A DNA stretch of 64,000 bases from Tardiphaga robiniae (GTDB lineage Bacteria > Pseudomonadota > Alphaproteobacteria > Rhizobiales > Xanthobacteraceae), in the NCBI RefSeq assembly GCF_013359755.1, contig NZ_JABMCJ010000093.1, positions 248,001 through 312,000 on the forward strand, read 5' to 3'. The notes below the pieces were generated by a model that was given only the letters and a program-made list of their open reading frames with translations, was not told the DNA's origin and made no database searches. The number at the start of each line of letters is the position of its first letter. Positions within the stretch are counted from its first letter, which is position 1. Below are positions 9,548 through 17,809 of the stretch, one piece after another. The translations under genes and the position numbers were made by a program.

Positions 9548-10264
9548 ATGAGCGACACTTTCCCAGATCAAACCGCGCTGGTGCTGTTCTCCGGCGGCCA
9601 GGATTCCGCAACCTGTCTGGCCTGGGCGCTGGCGCGCTTCAAGCGCGTCGAGATGCTCGGCTTCGCTTACGGCCAGCGCCACGCCATCGAACTCGACAGC
9701 CGCGACAAGCTGCTGGCTGGCGTGAAGGCCTTGAATGCTGATTGGGCCACGAAACTCGGTGACAGCCACACGCTGGACATCCCGACGCTATCAGCCATCT
9801 CCGACACCGCGCTGACGCGTGACGTCGCCATCGAGATGGGGGCCGACGGCCTGCCCAATACGTTTGTGCCCGGCCGCAATCTGGTGTTCCTGACATTCGC
9901 GGCAGCGCTGGCCTATCGACGCGGCATCACCCACATCATCGGCGGCATGTGCGAGACGGATTACTCCGGCTATCCCGATTGTCGCGACGACACCATCAAG
10001 GCGCTGCAGCAGGCGCTCAATCTCGGCATGGCCAAGAATTTCACGCTGCACACGCCGCTGATGTGGCGCGACAAGGCGGCGACCTGGGCGCTGGCGCATG
10101 AGCTCGCCGGGCAGGGCCTCGTCGACCTGATCCGCGAACACTCGCACACCTGCTATCTCGGCGAACGAGGTTCGCTGCACGACTGGGGCTATGGCTGCGG
10201 CAAATGCCCGGCCTGCGAACTGCGCGCCAAAGGCTGGCGCGCGTTCGCAGCCACAGCTGTCTAG
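9548..10264 (+). CDS. queC: 7-cyano-7-deazaguanine synthase QueC
   Basis: ATP-dependent ligase converting 7-carboxy-7-deazaguanine to preQ0 in queuosine biosynthesis; 238 residues. The PP-loop is [13 protein letters not shown] near the N-terminus. The zinc site is the C-terminal cluster of cysteines around CYLGER and [15 protein letters not shown] 9548 (MSDTFPDQ) fits the family; an upstream frame to 9494 is open but unlikely. The stop codon shares a CTAG palindrome with the stop of the convergent aldolase gene. Confidence 0.96.
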   Translation: MSDTFPDQTALVLFSGGQDSATCLAWALARFKRVEMLGFAYGQRHAIELDSRDKLLAGVKALNADWATKLGDSHTLDIPTLSAISDTALTRDVAIEMGADGLPNTFVPGRNLVFLTFAAALAYRRGITHIIGGMCETDYSGYPDCRDDTIKALQQALNLGMAKNFTLHTPLMWRDKAATWALAHELAGQGLVDLIREHSHTCYLGERGSLHDWGYGCGKCPACELRAKGWRAFAATAV

Positions 10265-11160
10265 ACCGACATCGACTCACGGACCTTGGCCGCTTCGCTG
10301 GCACTGAGGCCCGTCAGTGGCGGTCGCACCCGCAGCCAGTTGTCATTGTTGTCACGCTTCGCCAGCAGCACCTTCAGCGAGGGAAGCTGCACATAGGTCG
10401 ACACCGCATTGCGCGTCGCCACGATCCGCTCCTGCGCGGCCGCTACCTCAGCCGCCTTCGCCGGATCGTTGAAGCTGGCGAATACGGTCGCAAGCTCACG
10501 GCTGACGAGGTTCGACGCCGCCGTGATACAGCCGGCGCCGCCCAGCGGCAGCAGCTTCAGCATCAAGGGATCGGCGCCGACCAACACGGAGAAGCCTGGG
10601 AAGCGCTCGACGATGGCCTTCATATTGGAAAACTCGCCTGCCGAATCCTTGATGCCAACCACGATCTCCGGGAAGCGCTTGCGCAACCGATCGATGACGT
10701 CGAGCGAGATCGGCACCGCCGACATCTGCGGGATGTGATACAGCACGACGCGCAGGCGCGGATCGTTGACGCGCTCGATCACGGCCGTATAGGCGTCGAC
10801 GATACCGTCATCGGACACGCCCTTGTAGTAGAACGGCGGCAGCATCACGACAGCGCCGACACCACTGGCGACAGCGTGCTTCGTGAGTTCGACGGTTTCC
10901 ATGATCGACGCAACGCCGGTGCCCGGCAGCAGCTTCGACGGCGCGATCCCCGACTTCACCACCGCGTCCAGCAGCGCCATGCGCTCGCGGGACGACAGCG
11001 AATTGGCTTCGCCGGTGGTGCCGAGCATGGCAATGCCGGTACAGCCATTATCGAGCAGGCGCTGGCAGTGCGACGTGAACAGTCCCTGATCGACCGTGAG
11101 GTCGGCGTTGAAGGGGGTGGTCGCCGCGCAGTAGACGCCGGCCGGAAATGGTGCAGTCAT
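10261..11160 (-). CDS. Dihydrodipicolinate synthase / N-acetylneuraminate lyase family aldolase
   Basis: TIM-barrel Schiff-base aldolase, 299 residues. Visible motifs are the [14 protein letters not shown] loop, the catalytic Tyr in VVLYHIP and the Schiff-base Lys in VVGIKDSAG. Because a catabolic cluster surrounds it (SDR dehydrogenase, FadR-type regulator, FAD-linked hydroxyacid dehydrogenase), a role in cleaving or dehydrating a sugar acid or keto acid is more likely than lysine biosynthesis; this is inference. ATG 11160 starts the family's N-terminus ([13 protein letters not shown]). Confidence 0.88.
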   Translation of the reverse strand: MTAPFPAGVYCAATTPFNADLTVDQGLFTSHCQRLLDNGCTGIAMLGTTGEANSLSSRERMALLDAVVKSGIAPSKLLPGTGVASIMETVELTKHAVASGVGAVVMLPPFYYKGVSDDGIVDAYTAVIERVNDPRLRVVLYHIPQMSAVPISLDVIDRLRKRFPEIVVGIKDSAGEFSNMKAIVERFPGFSVLVGADPLMLKLLPLGGAGCITAASNLVSRELATVFASFNDPAKAAEVAAAQERIVATRNAVSTYVQLPSLKVLLAKRDNNDNWLRVRPPLTGLSASEAAKVRESMSV

Positions 11161-11224
11161 GGTGAAGCCTCCCAGATTGGTTGTTTGAGATGTTACGGCA
11201 CGACGGGCCGCGCCGCAGCCTTGT

Positions 11225-11989
11225 TCAGGGCATGATCTGCCCGCCATTCACCTCGATGACCTGGCCGGTAATGTAACTGCTCATGGTCTCGTCGGCGAGG
11301 AACTGATAGGCGCCGACGCAATCCTCCGGCGTGCCGATCCGGCCCAGCGGAATCCCCTGGCGGGCGCCTTCGAGCTGCTCCGCGGTCGAATAGCGCTGAT
11401 GGAACGGCGTCATGATCACGCCCGGCGCCACCGCATTGGCGCGCACGTTGAACGGAGCCAGTTCCTTCGCCAGCACACGCGTGATGGTCGAGACAAAACC
11501 CTTGGCCGAACCGTAGAGGCCGGCGCCGCCGCTGCCGCCATTGCGGGCCGCAACCGAGGTCGTGTTGATGATCGAGCCGGAACGCTGCGCCTCCATGATC
11601 TTCGCGGCCTTGCGGCAGGCGAAGAACACCGAGCCGATGTTGAGATCGACCACGTCGTCATACTGTTCGTCGGTGGCATTGGCGATCGAGGTGCGGCCGA
11701 ACATGGCGCCGGCATTGTTGATCAGCACGTCGATGCGGCCGAGCTTGGCATGGGCTTCGTCGATCACGCGCGCAGCCTCAGCGCGCTCCGACACGTCGCC
11801 GCGGAGCAGCTCGGCCGTGCCACCACTCGCGCGGATATTCGCGACCACTTCCTCGGCGCCTTCCGGATTGCCGTTGTAGTGCACGATCAGCCTGGCACCG
11901 AGGGCGCCGAATTTCCTCGCCACGGCAGCGCCGATGCCGGAGCTTGCGCCGATGATCACGATAGCCTTGCCGTTCAGTCCGTTGGTCAC
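11225..11989 (-). CDS. SDR family oxidoreductase
   Basis: NAD(P)-dependent short-chain dehydrogenase of 254 residues. It has the nucleotide-binding GASSGIGAA motif, NNAG, a catalytic Ser region (INTTSVAARN) and YGSAKG carrying the Tyr-x-x-x-Lys pair. The C-terminus ITGQVIEVNGGQIM is typical. GTG 11989 is chosen because AAGGA lies about 8 bases upstream and because the longer reading to ATG 12055 would place a perfect operator-like palindrome inside the gene. It is divergent from the FadR-type regulator and upstream of the aldolase in the same orientation. Confidence 0.88.
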   Translation of the reverse strand: MTNGLNGKAIVIIGASSGIGAAVARKFGALGARLIVHYNGNPEGAEEVVANIRASGGTAELLRGDVSERAEAARVIDEAHAKLGRIDVLINNAGAMFGRTSIANATDEQYDDVVDLNIGSVFFACRKAAKIMEAQRSGSIINTTSVAARNGGSGGAGLYGSAKGFVSTITRVLAKELAPFNVRANAVAPGVIMTPFHQRYSTAEQLEGARQGIPLGRIGTPEDCVGAYQFLADETMSSYITGQVIEVNGGQIMP

Positions 11990-12037
11990 GCCTGGTCCTT
12001 TCCGATTGAGCGAGCGTTCGACCACGATTTCAGCAGC

Positions 12038-12052
12038 CTGACAAGTTGTCAG
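12038..12052. promoter_or_regulatory. Palindromic operator candidate (CTGACAAGTTGTCAG)
   Basis: A perfect 15-bp palindrome with 7-bp arms and one central base lies 49 bp upstream of the SDR start, in the space divergent to a GntR/FCD regulator. TGACAAGTT recurs at 12156-12164 in the same interval. Short palindromes of this type are usual targets of FadR-subfamily regulators, so the adjacent regulator probably binds here. The rest of 11990-12293 shows no other gene. Confidence 0.5.
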
Positions 12053-12293
12053 CATTTGTGCGATGCAGCACGGTATTTGATCAGATCAAGCGATTTAACT
12101 GTTGTATATCAATGTAATACGGCCCTGATAGCTCATCCGCACTACATTGACATGTTGACAAGTTTGCCGTCGCCTCTCATGGTCGCCGAAATTTTTGGGC
12201 GAGGAAGTGTTTCCATGCGACGGCGCTCCCGGGCGATCGGACCGTCACACGAAACCTCCACCGCCATTCCTGTGAGCTGCGGTTTGACCGATC

Positions 12294-13043
12294 ATGAAGC
12301 CGATTGATCCCTCTGAATTGCCTGAAGCGCCGCGTCCGCGCGGTGCCGCTGGTTCGCTCGTCGACAAGGTCTATGGCGAACTCGCGCAGCGCATCGCCAA
12401 TGGCGACTACGCACCGGACCAGAAGCTGCCTGGCGAGCACGAACTTTCCGACATGTTCGACGTCTCCCGCCCGGTGCTGCGCGAAGCCCTCGGCCGGTTG
12501 CGCGAAGACGGCCTGATCATGTCGCGACAGGGCGCAGGCAGTTTCGTCCAGATGCGTGCGCAGCCACAGCCACTCGGCTTCGCGCGGGTGGAGACCATCG
12601 CGGACATCCAGCGTTGCTTCGAATTCCGCATCACCATGGAAGCCGATGCCGCGCATTTTGCAGCGCTCCGACGCAGCGACGACAATCTCGGCAAGATGGA
12701 AGCAGCGCTCGGCCTGCTGCGCGAGGCGACGAAGAAGCGCAAGCATCGCGAAGACGCCGACTACGCCTTCCATCTCGCTGTCTCCGAGGCGACCAACAAT
12801 CATTATTTCGCGACCTCGCTGAACGCCCTCAAGGACCACGTCGCTGTCGGCATGAAGCTGCACGGCCTGTCGCTGATGGGCCCGCGGCCCGGCCTTGAAC
12901 AGGTGTTCGAGGAACACAGCAGTATTTTTGAAGCGATCCGTGATCGCGACGCCGAAGCGGCGCGCACGGCCATGCGTCTCCATCTCGAAAGCTCGCGCGA
13001 TCGCCTGTTCGAAGGCCGACTGCTCGACCTCTCGTTCCGGTGA
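12294..13043 (+). CDS. GntR/FadR-family transcriptional regulator (FCD domain)
   Basis: 249 residues. The N-terminal winged HTH (SLVDKVYGELAQRIANGDY, then LPGEHELSDMFDVSRPVLREAL) is followed by an all-helical FCD ligand domain with metal-binding-type Asp/His residues (DADYAFHLAVSEATNNHYF and a later EEHSSIFEAI). Family members are usually repressors released by an organic acid. It lies between the divergent SDR/aldolase genes and the co-oriented dehydrogenase/receptor genes, so it probably controls both. Confidence 0.92.
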   Translation: MKPIDPSELPEAPRPRGAAGSLVDKVYGELAQRIANGDYAPDQKLPGEHELSDMFDVSRPVLREALGRLREDGLIMSRQGAGSFVQMRAQPQPLGFARVETIADIQRCFEFRITMEADAAHFAALRRSDDNLGKMEAALGLLREATKKRKHREDADYAFHLAVSEATNNHYFATSLNALKDHVAVGMKLHGLSLMGPRPGLEQVFEEHSSIFEAIRDRDAEAARTAMRLHLESSRDRLFEGRLLDLSFR

Positions 13044-13056
13044 CGGGGAGAGTGAA

Positions 13057-14487
13057 TTGACTGACCATACCGCATTTCTTGCAATGCTTGCCGGCATCGT
13101 CGGCGACCGACACCTGATCGGTCCCGGCGGCGATTTCGAACCTTATGTGGTCGACTGGCGCGGCCGCTATCACGGCAAGGCGCTGGCCGTCGTGAAGCCT
13201 GGCTCGACGCAGGAAGTCTCATCCATCGTGAAGGCCTGCGCGGCCGCCGGCATCGCCATCGTACCCCAGGGCGGCAACACCGGCATGTGCGGCGCAGCCA
13301 CGCCGCTCGCCGACCGCACCACGATCGTGTTGCGTCTCGATCGCCTCAACAAGATCCGTAGCGTCAGCCGTCTCGGTGACTCCATCACCGTCGATGCCGG
13401 CTGCATCCTCGCCGACATCCAGAAAGCGGCCGACGATATCGACCGCCTGTTTCCGCTCAGCCTCGGCGCTGAAGGTTCGTGCCAGATCGGCGGCAATCTT
13501 TCCACCAATGCCGGTGGCACCGCCGTGTTGCGCTACGGCACCACACGCGAACTCACGCTTGGCCTCGAAGTCGTGCTGCCCGATGGCGAGATCCTCGACG
13601 GCATGACGGCGCTGCGCAAGGACTCCACGGGCTTTGACACCAAGCAGCTCTTCATCGGCGCCGAAGGTACGCTCGGCATTATCACCGGCGCGGTGCTGAA
13701 GCTGTTTCCGAAGCCACGGGCGAGGGCGGTGTCCTTCGCCAAGCTGAACAGCATCGATGCGGTGCTCGACCTGCTCGCACAGGCACGTACCGAACTCGGT
13801 GACCGCATCGGCGCCTTCGAGGTGATGTCGCGCGGCCAGATCGAGGTGATCGCCGAGAACCTGCCGCTAGTGAACATCCCGTTCGAGCTGGATACGCCCT
13901 GGTATGTGCTGATCGAACTCGTCGATACGCTGGTGTCGGTGGATCTGAATGCAGCGCTCGAAGCGTTGCTCAGTAACGCCTATGAGCGCGAGCTGATCAC
14001 CGATGCGCTGGTGGCCTCCAGCGAGACGCAGGCCGCGGCGTTCTGGAAGATCCGCCACAGCGTGTCGGAAGGCAGCAAGAAGGCCGGTTACGTCATCTCG
14101 CACGATAGCGCCGTGCCCTTGTCGCAGCAGGCAACGTTCGTCACGCAGGTGGAGAAGCGCATCGCTGCCTATCGGCCCGACGCACGCATCGTGATGCACG
14201 GCCATATCGGCGATGGCAACATCCACATCCTCGCGATCATTCCAGGCCTCGAGCAGAACCAGAAGGATCAGATCCAGGACACGATCCGCGGCATCAACAC
14301 CATCGTCGATGAAGAGACCGTCGCGCTCGGCGGCAGCATCAGTGCCGAGCACGGCATCGGCATCGCCAATCGCGAACGGCTTGCACGCGTCACCAAGCCG
14401 ACCGAGCTGCGGCTGCTGCGTAGCGTCAAGCAGATGCTGGATCCGAACGACATCATGAATCCCGGAAAAGTGCTGCCTGCGCAATAG
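13057..14487 (+). CDS. FAD-linked D-2-hydroxyacid dehydrogenase (GlcD/D2HGDH-like)
   Basis: 476-residue flavoprotein of the PCMH/VAO type. It has the FAD-binding PQGGNTGMCG and GGNLSTNAGG motifs, and the C-terminal metal/substrate motif HGHIGDGNIHI followed by SAEHGIGIANRERL. Relatives oxidise D-lactate, glycolate or D-2-hydroxyglutarate. TTG 13057 is chosen: GGGGAG lies just upstream and the protein then starts 13 bp after the regulator stop. Likely function is oxidation of a hydroxyacid imported for the cluster, but substrate is unknown. Confidence 0.9.
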   Translation: MTDHTAFLAMLAGIVGDRHLIGPGGDFEPYVVDWRGRYHGKALAVVKPGSTQEVSSIVKACAAAGIAIVPQGGNTGMCGAATPLADRTTIVLRLDRLNKIRSVSRLGDSITVDAGCILADIQKAADDIDRLFPLSLGAEGSCQIGGNLSTNAGGTAVLRYGTTRELTLGLEVVLPDGEILDGMTALRKDSTGFDTKQLFIGAEGTLGIITGAVLKLFPKPRARAVSFAKLNSIDAVLDLLAQARTELGDRIGAFEVMSRGQIEVIAENLPLVNIPFELDTPWYVLIELVDTLVSVDLNAALEALLSNAYERELITDALVASSETQAAAFWKIRHSVSEGSKKAGYVISHDSAVPLSQQATFVTQVEKRIAAYRPDARIVMHGHIGDGNIHILAIIPGLEQNQKDQIQDTIRGINTIVDEETVALGGSISAEHGIGIANRERLARVTKPTELRLLRSVKQMLDPNDIMNPGKVLPAQ

Positions 14488-14540
14488 GCGAGGCGGCCGC
14501 AAGCATTCATCAGAACACTCATTCGAGAAGAGGAACACGC

Positions 14541-15518
14541 ATGAAGATCAAATCCATCCTGATGGCGGCCTGCGTCGCCGTGGGCGCCGTGGGGCAGGCG
14601 AGCGCGCAAGATGCGAAATACCCCACCAAGCCGATCACCATCGTCGTGCCCTTCGCGGCCGGCGGCACCGTGGACATCATCGCCCGCATGGTGTCGGAGA
14701 ACCTGCAAAAGAAGCTCGGCGCCACCGTGCTGGTCGAAAATATGGGCGGCGCCGGCGGCAATATCGGCGTCAACCGTGTCGCCAAGGCGCAGCCTGATGG
14801 CTACACGATCGGCCTCGCCAGCACCTCGCCGCTGGCGATCGCGCCCTCGCTCTATGGCAGCAAGCTTCAGTTCCAGCCGGAGAAGGATCTGGTGGCCTTC
14901 GCCCAAGTGAGCATCGTACCTAACGTGCTGGTGGTGAATCCCGATCGCATCAAGGCCCGCACGGTTCCAGAGTTGATCGAATACATGAAGGCCAATCCAG
15001 ACAAAGTGACGTTCGGCTCGGCCGGACCGGGCACGTCGCAGCATCTTGCCGGCGAGCTGTTCCAGCAGATGACCGGCACCAAGATGGTTCACGTGCCCTA
15101 CAAGGGCTCGAGCCAGATGGTCACCGACCTGATCTCGGGTCAGATCGACATCGCTTTCGACAATGTCCCGCTGCTGCTGCCGCATGTGGCCGGCGGCAAG
15201 CTGGCAATGCTCGCCACGGCAACGCCGAAGCGCGCCGAGTTCGACGCGAATGTTCCCGCCGTCGCCGAATTCCTGCCGGGCTTCGAGGCTGTCGCATGGC
15301 ACGGCTTCATCGCGCCGGCGGCAACGCCGAAGCCGATCGTCGACAAGCTCTCGGCGGAAATCCGCGAATTCATGAGCCTGCCGGAAACCAGGAAGAAGAT
15401 GGCCGAACTCGGCGCTGTCGCTGTCGCCATTCCGCAGGATGAATTCACCAAATACATCGCCAGCGAGACACAGCGCTGGAAGGGTGTGATGGAGAAGGCC
15501 AACGTCACGATGAACTAG
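14541..15518 (+). CDS. Bug/TctC-family periplasmic solute receptor (first copy)
   Basis: Periplasmic tripartite tricarboxylate receptor-type protein, 325 residues. The signal peptide ends at GQASAQ, and the mature protein starts with the family motif YPTKPITIVVPFAAGG. The internal motifs VNRVAKAQPDGYTIG and VPYKGSSQMVTDLISGQID are typical. Bug proteins bind small carboxylates. No TctA/TctB membrane subunits lie nearby. The next gene is a close paralogue of the same length. Confidence 0.92.
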   Translation: MKIKSILMAACVAVGAVGQASAQDAKYPTKPITIVVPFAAGGTVDIIARMVSENLQKKLGATVLVENMGGAGGNIGVNRVAKAQPDGYTIGLASTSPLAIAPSLYGSKLQFQPEKDLVAFAQVSIVPNVLVVNPDRIKARTVPELIEYMKANPDKVTFGSAGPGTSQHLAGELFQQMTGTKMVHVPYKGSSQMVTDLISGQIDIAFDNVPLLLPHVAGGKLAMLATATPKRAEFDANVPAVAEFLPGFEAVAWHGFIAPAATPKPIVDKLSAEIREFMSLPETRKKMAELGAVAVAIPQDEFTKYIASETQRWKGVMEKANVTMN

Positions 15519-15626
15519 GCGACCGCGCAGGTGGTGACGACGTCACGTTCGTCACCACCCCCAATATCGAGCGTCCACCAAAGGACGCCGACGATCAAAA
15601 TAGAAAAACACATGGAGGAATGTTCA

Positions 15627-16604
15627 ATGAGACTTCGGTCAATCCTGACGGCTGCCTGCCTGACGCTTGGAACGCTCACGCAAGCGACGGCCCAGGACAC
15701 GAATTACCCGAGCCGCCCGATCACCAGCATCGTTCCGTTTGCCGCCGGCGGCACCGCCGATATCTTTGCGCGCATGGTGTCGGAACATCTGCAGAAGAAG
15801 ATGGGCGCGACCGTCATCATCGAGAATGTCGGCGGCGCCGGCAGTATCATCGGCGTCACCCGCGTCGCCCGCGCTACGCCTGATGGCTACACGATCGGCC
15901 TTGCCAGCACCTCGGCGCTGTCGATCAATCCGACGCTGTATGGCGCAAAACTGTCCTACAATCCCGAAAAGGATCTCGTGCCGATCGCGCAGATCAGCAT
16001 GGTGCCGAATGTCCTGGTGGTGAACCCGACCAGGATCGCGGCGCGCACGGTGCCGGACCTGATCGCCTATATCAAAGCCAATCCCGACAAGGTGACATTC
16101 GGCTCGGCCGGCGTCGGCACCACGCAGCATCTTGCCGGCGAACTGTTCCAGCAGATGACCGGCACCAAGATGGTGCACGTGCCCTACAAGGGCTCGAGCC
16201 AGATGGTTACGGACTTGCTGAGTGGCCAGATCGACATCGCCTTCGACAACGTGCCACTGCTGCTGCCGCACGCCGCGGCCGGCAAACTCGCGATGCTGGC
16301 AACGGCCTCGCCGAAACGCGCCGAGTTCGATCCGAACCTGCCGGCGGTGTCGGAATTCCTTCCGGGTTTTGAGGCCGTCGCCTGGCACGGCTTCATGGCA
16401 CCGGCCGGAACGCCGAAAGCCGTCACCGACAAGCTGTCAGTTTCGATCCGCGAATTCATGCAGTTGCCCGAGACGAAGAAGAAGATGTCCGAACTCGGGG
16501 CCGTCGCCGTGGCGGTCCCGCCGGATGACTTCGCCAAATACATCGCCAGCGAAACGCAGCGCTGGAAGAGTGTGATCGAGAAGGCCAACATCACGATGAA
16601 CTGA
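15627..16604 (+). CDS. Bug/TctC-family periplasmic solute receptor (second copy)
   Basis: 325 residues, the same length as the preceding gene and very similar throughout (compare YPSRPITSIVPFAAGG and the identical VPYKGSSQMVTDL segment). The tandem pair is evidently a duplication. The signal peptide ends at TQATAQ. ATG 15627 is preceded by GGAGGA, so the upstream extension to 15531 is rejected. A duplicated receptor suggests either two related ligands or dosage; neither is shown by the sequence. Confidence 0.92.
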   Translation: MRLRSILTAACLTLGTLTQATAQDTNYPSRPITSIVPFAAGGTADIFARMVSEHLQKKMGATVIIENVGGAGSIIGVTRVARATPDGYTIGLASTSALSINPTLYGAKLSYNPEKDLVPIAQISMVPNVLVVNPTRIAARTVPDLIAYIKANPDKVTFGSAGVGTTQHLAGELFQQMTGTKMVHVPYKGSSQMVTDLLSGQIDIAFDNVPLLLPHAAAGKLAMLATASPKRAEFDPNLPAVSEFLPGFEAVAWHGFMAPAGTPKAVTDKLSVSIREFMQLPETKKKMSELGAVAVAVPPDDFAKYIASETQRWKSVIEKANITMN

Positions 16605-16610
16605 GCTGTG

Positions 16611-16647
16611 CCGTAGGGTGGGTCAGCTTCGCTCATTCACCCTACGG
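16611..16647. terminator. Hairpin between Bug receptor and napC, possible bidirectional terminator
   Basis: CCGTAGGGTG at 16611-16620 pairs perfectly with CACCCTACGG at 16638-16647 across a 17-base loop. It sits between two convergent genes and overlaps the napC stop codon. There is no T-run on either side, so it may be a dispersed repeat that serves as a 3'-end structure. Confidence 0.5.
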
Positions 16648-17337
16648 CTGCGTCTCCTTCACCGATGCCAGATAGCGCGACAACCGATCCGCATCGGGCG
16701 TGTGGTGGCTATGGCGGTCGCGAAGTTCGGCCGGGGCGCTCCAGCCGGGCTCGATCCCGGACATGTCAGGCAATTCATGCGCGATGCCCTTGTGGCAATC
16801 GATACAGGTGCGCTCGCCGGTGACGAGGAACTTGGCATGGATCGCCGCCGCGCGGGGCGCCTGTTTGGTGAAATCCATTGCGATCGCCGAGTGGCAGTTG
16901 CGGCACTCCAGCGAGTCATTGGCCTTCAGGCGCGCCCATTCATGTTTGGCAAGCTCCAGACGCATGTCGAGGAACTTCTCGCGCGTCGAGATCGTGCCGA
17001 AAATCTTGCCCCACACTTCCTTCGACGCCTGCATCTTGCGCGCGATCTTGTCGGTCCAGTTATGCGGCACATGGCAATCCGGACAGGTGGCACGCACGCC
17101 GGATCGATTGGCGAAATGCGGCGTTCGCTGCAGCTCCTGATACACGTTGTCACGCATCTCATGACAGCCGGTGCAGAATTTCTCGGTATTGGTGACTTCC
17201 AGCGCCGTATTGAAACCGCCCCAGAAGATCACGCCACCGAGGAAGCCGCCCAGCGCCAGAACGCCAAGACTGATATGCGTGGCCGGTCGGCTGGCGATGC
17301 GCCAGAACCACAGAAACTTGGATATCAACCACTTCAT
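16642..17337 (-). CDS. napC: NapC/NirT-type tetraheme cytochrome c
   Basis: Membrane-anchored quinol dehydrogenase that passes electrons to NapAB; 231 residues. An N-terminal membrane anchor ([19 protein letters not shown]) is followed by four CXXCH haem sites: CTGCH, CPDCH, CRNCH and CIDCH. It is the last gene of napEDABC, starting 5 bp after the napB stop. ATG 17337 opens directly before the anchor; the longer frame to 17538 overlaps napB. Confidence 0.95.
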   Translation of the reverse strand: MKWLISKFLWFWRIASRPATHISLGVLALGGFLGGVIFWGGFNTALEVTNTEKFCTGCHEMRDNVYQELQRTPHFANRSGVRATCPDCHVPHNWTDKIARKMQASKEVWGKIFGTISTREKFLDMRLELAKHEWARLKANDSLECRNCHSAIAMDFTKQAPRAAAIHAKFLVTGERTCIDCHKGIAHELPDMSGIEPGWSAPAELRDRHSHHTPDADRLSRYLASVKETQP

Positions 17338-17342
17338 GGCGC

Positions 17343-17804
17343 TCACCTGCCGGATGCCTTCATGTCGGTGAAGGTGTTCGGGACGAGCGGACGCGCATCG
17401 GTTTGCGGCACGTGGCAGGCCGTGCAGAAATAGCGTCGCGGTGTCACATCGGCGAGCATCTGGCCGTCGCGATCCATGAAATGGGTGATGCTGATCATCG
17501 GCGCACCGGAGCCTTCGGTATATTCGCGGCGATGGCACTCAAGACAGCGATTAGCTCGCAGCGTGAGCTGATAGTTCTCGATCGAATGCGGAATGACCGG
17601 AGGCTGCTCCGGATAGTTCCGCATCACGCGCTTGTCGTCGGTGACGGGCCGCGGGAAGGGCGGCGCAGGAACGTCGCCCATGGGCTGCGCTGCGCCGGTG
17701 ACGCGCGGCACGATCCGTGGCGTTGTCTGGACAGACTGCGCATAGATCGCACCGGACACCAGCACCATGGCGCCGGCGATGATTGCCGCGATGACCGTCT
17801 TCAT
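17343..17804 (-). CDS. napB: Periplasmic nitrate reductase small subunit NapB (diheme cytochrome c)
   Basis: 153-residue periplasmic electron-transfer subunit with an N-terminal signal peptide ([18 protein letters not shown]). Two haem-binding sites are visible, CLECH and CTACH, plus the typical [12 protein letters not shown] region. It starts 5 bp after napA. Position and motifs make the identity secure. Confidence 0.95.
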   Translation of the reverse strand: MKTVIAAIIAGAMVLVSGAIYAQSVQTTPRIVPRVTGAAQPMGDVPAPPFPRPVTDDKRVMRNYPEQPPVIPHSIENYQLTLRANRCLECHRREYTEGSGAPMISITHFMDRDGQMLADVTPRRYFCTACHVPQTDARPLVPNTFTDMKASGR

Positions 17805-17809
17805 CGCAC

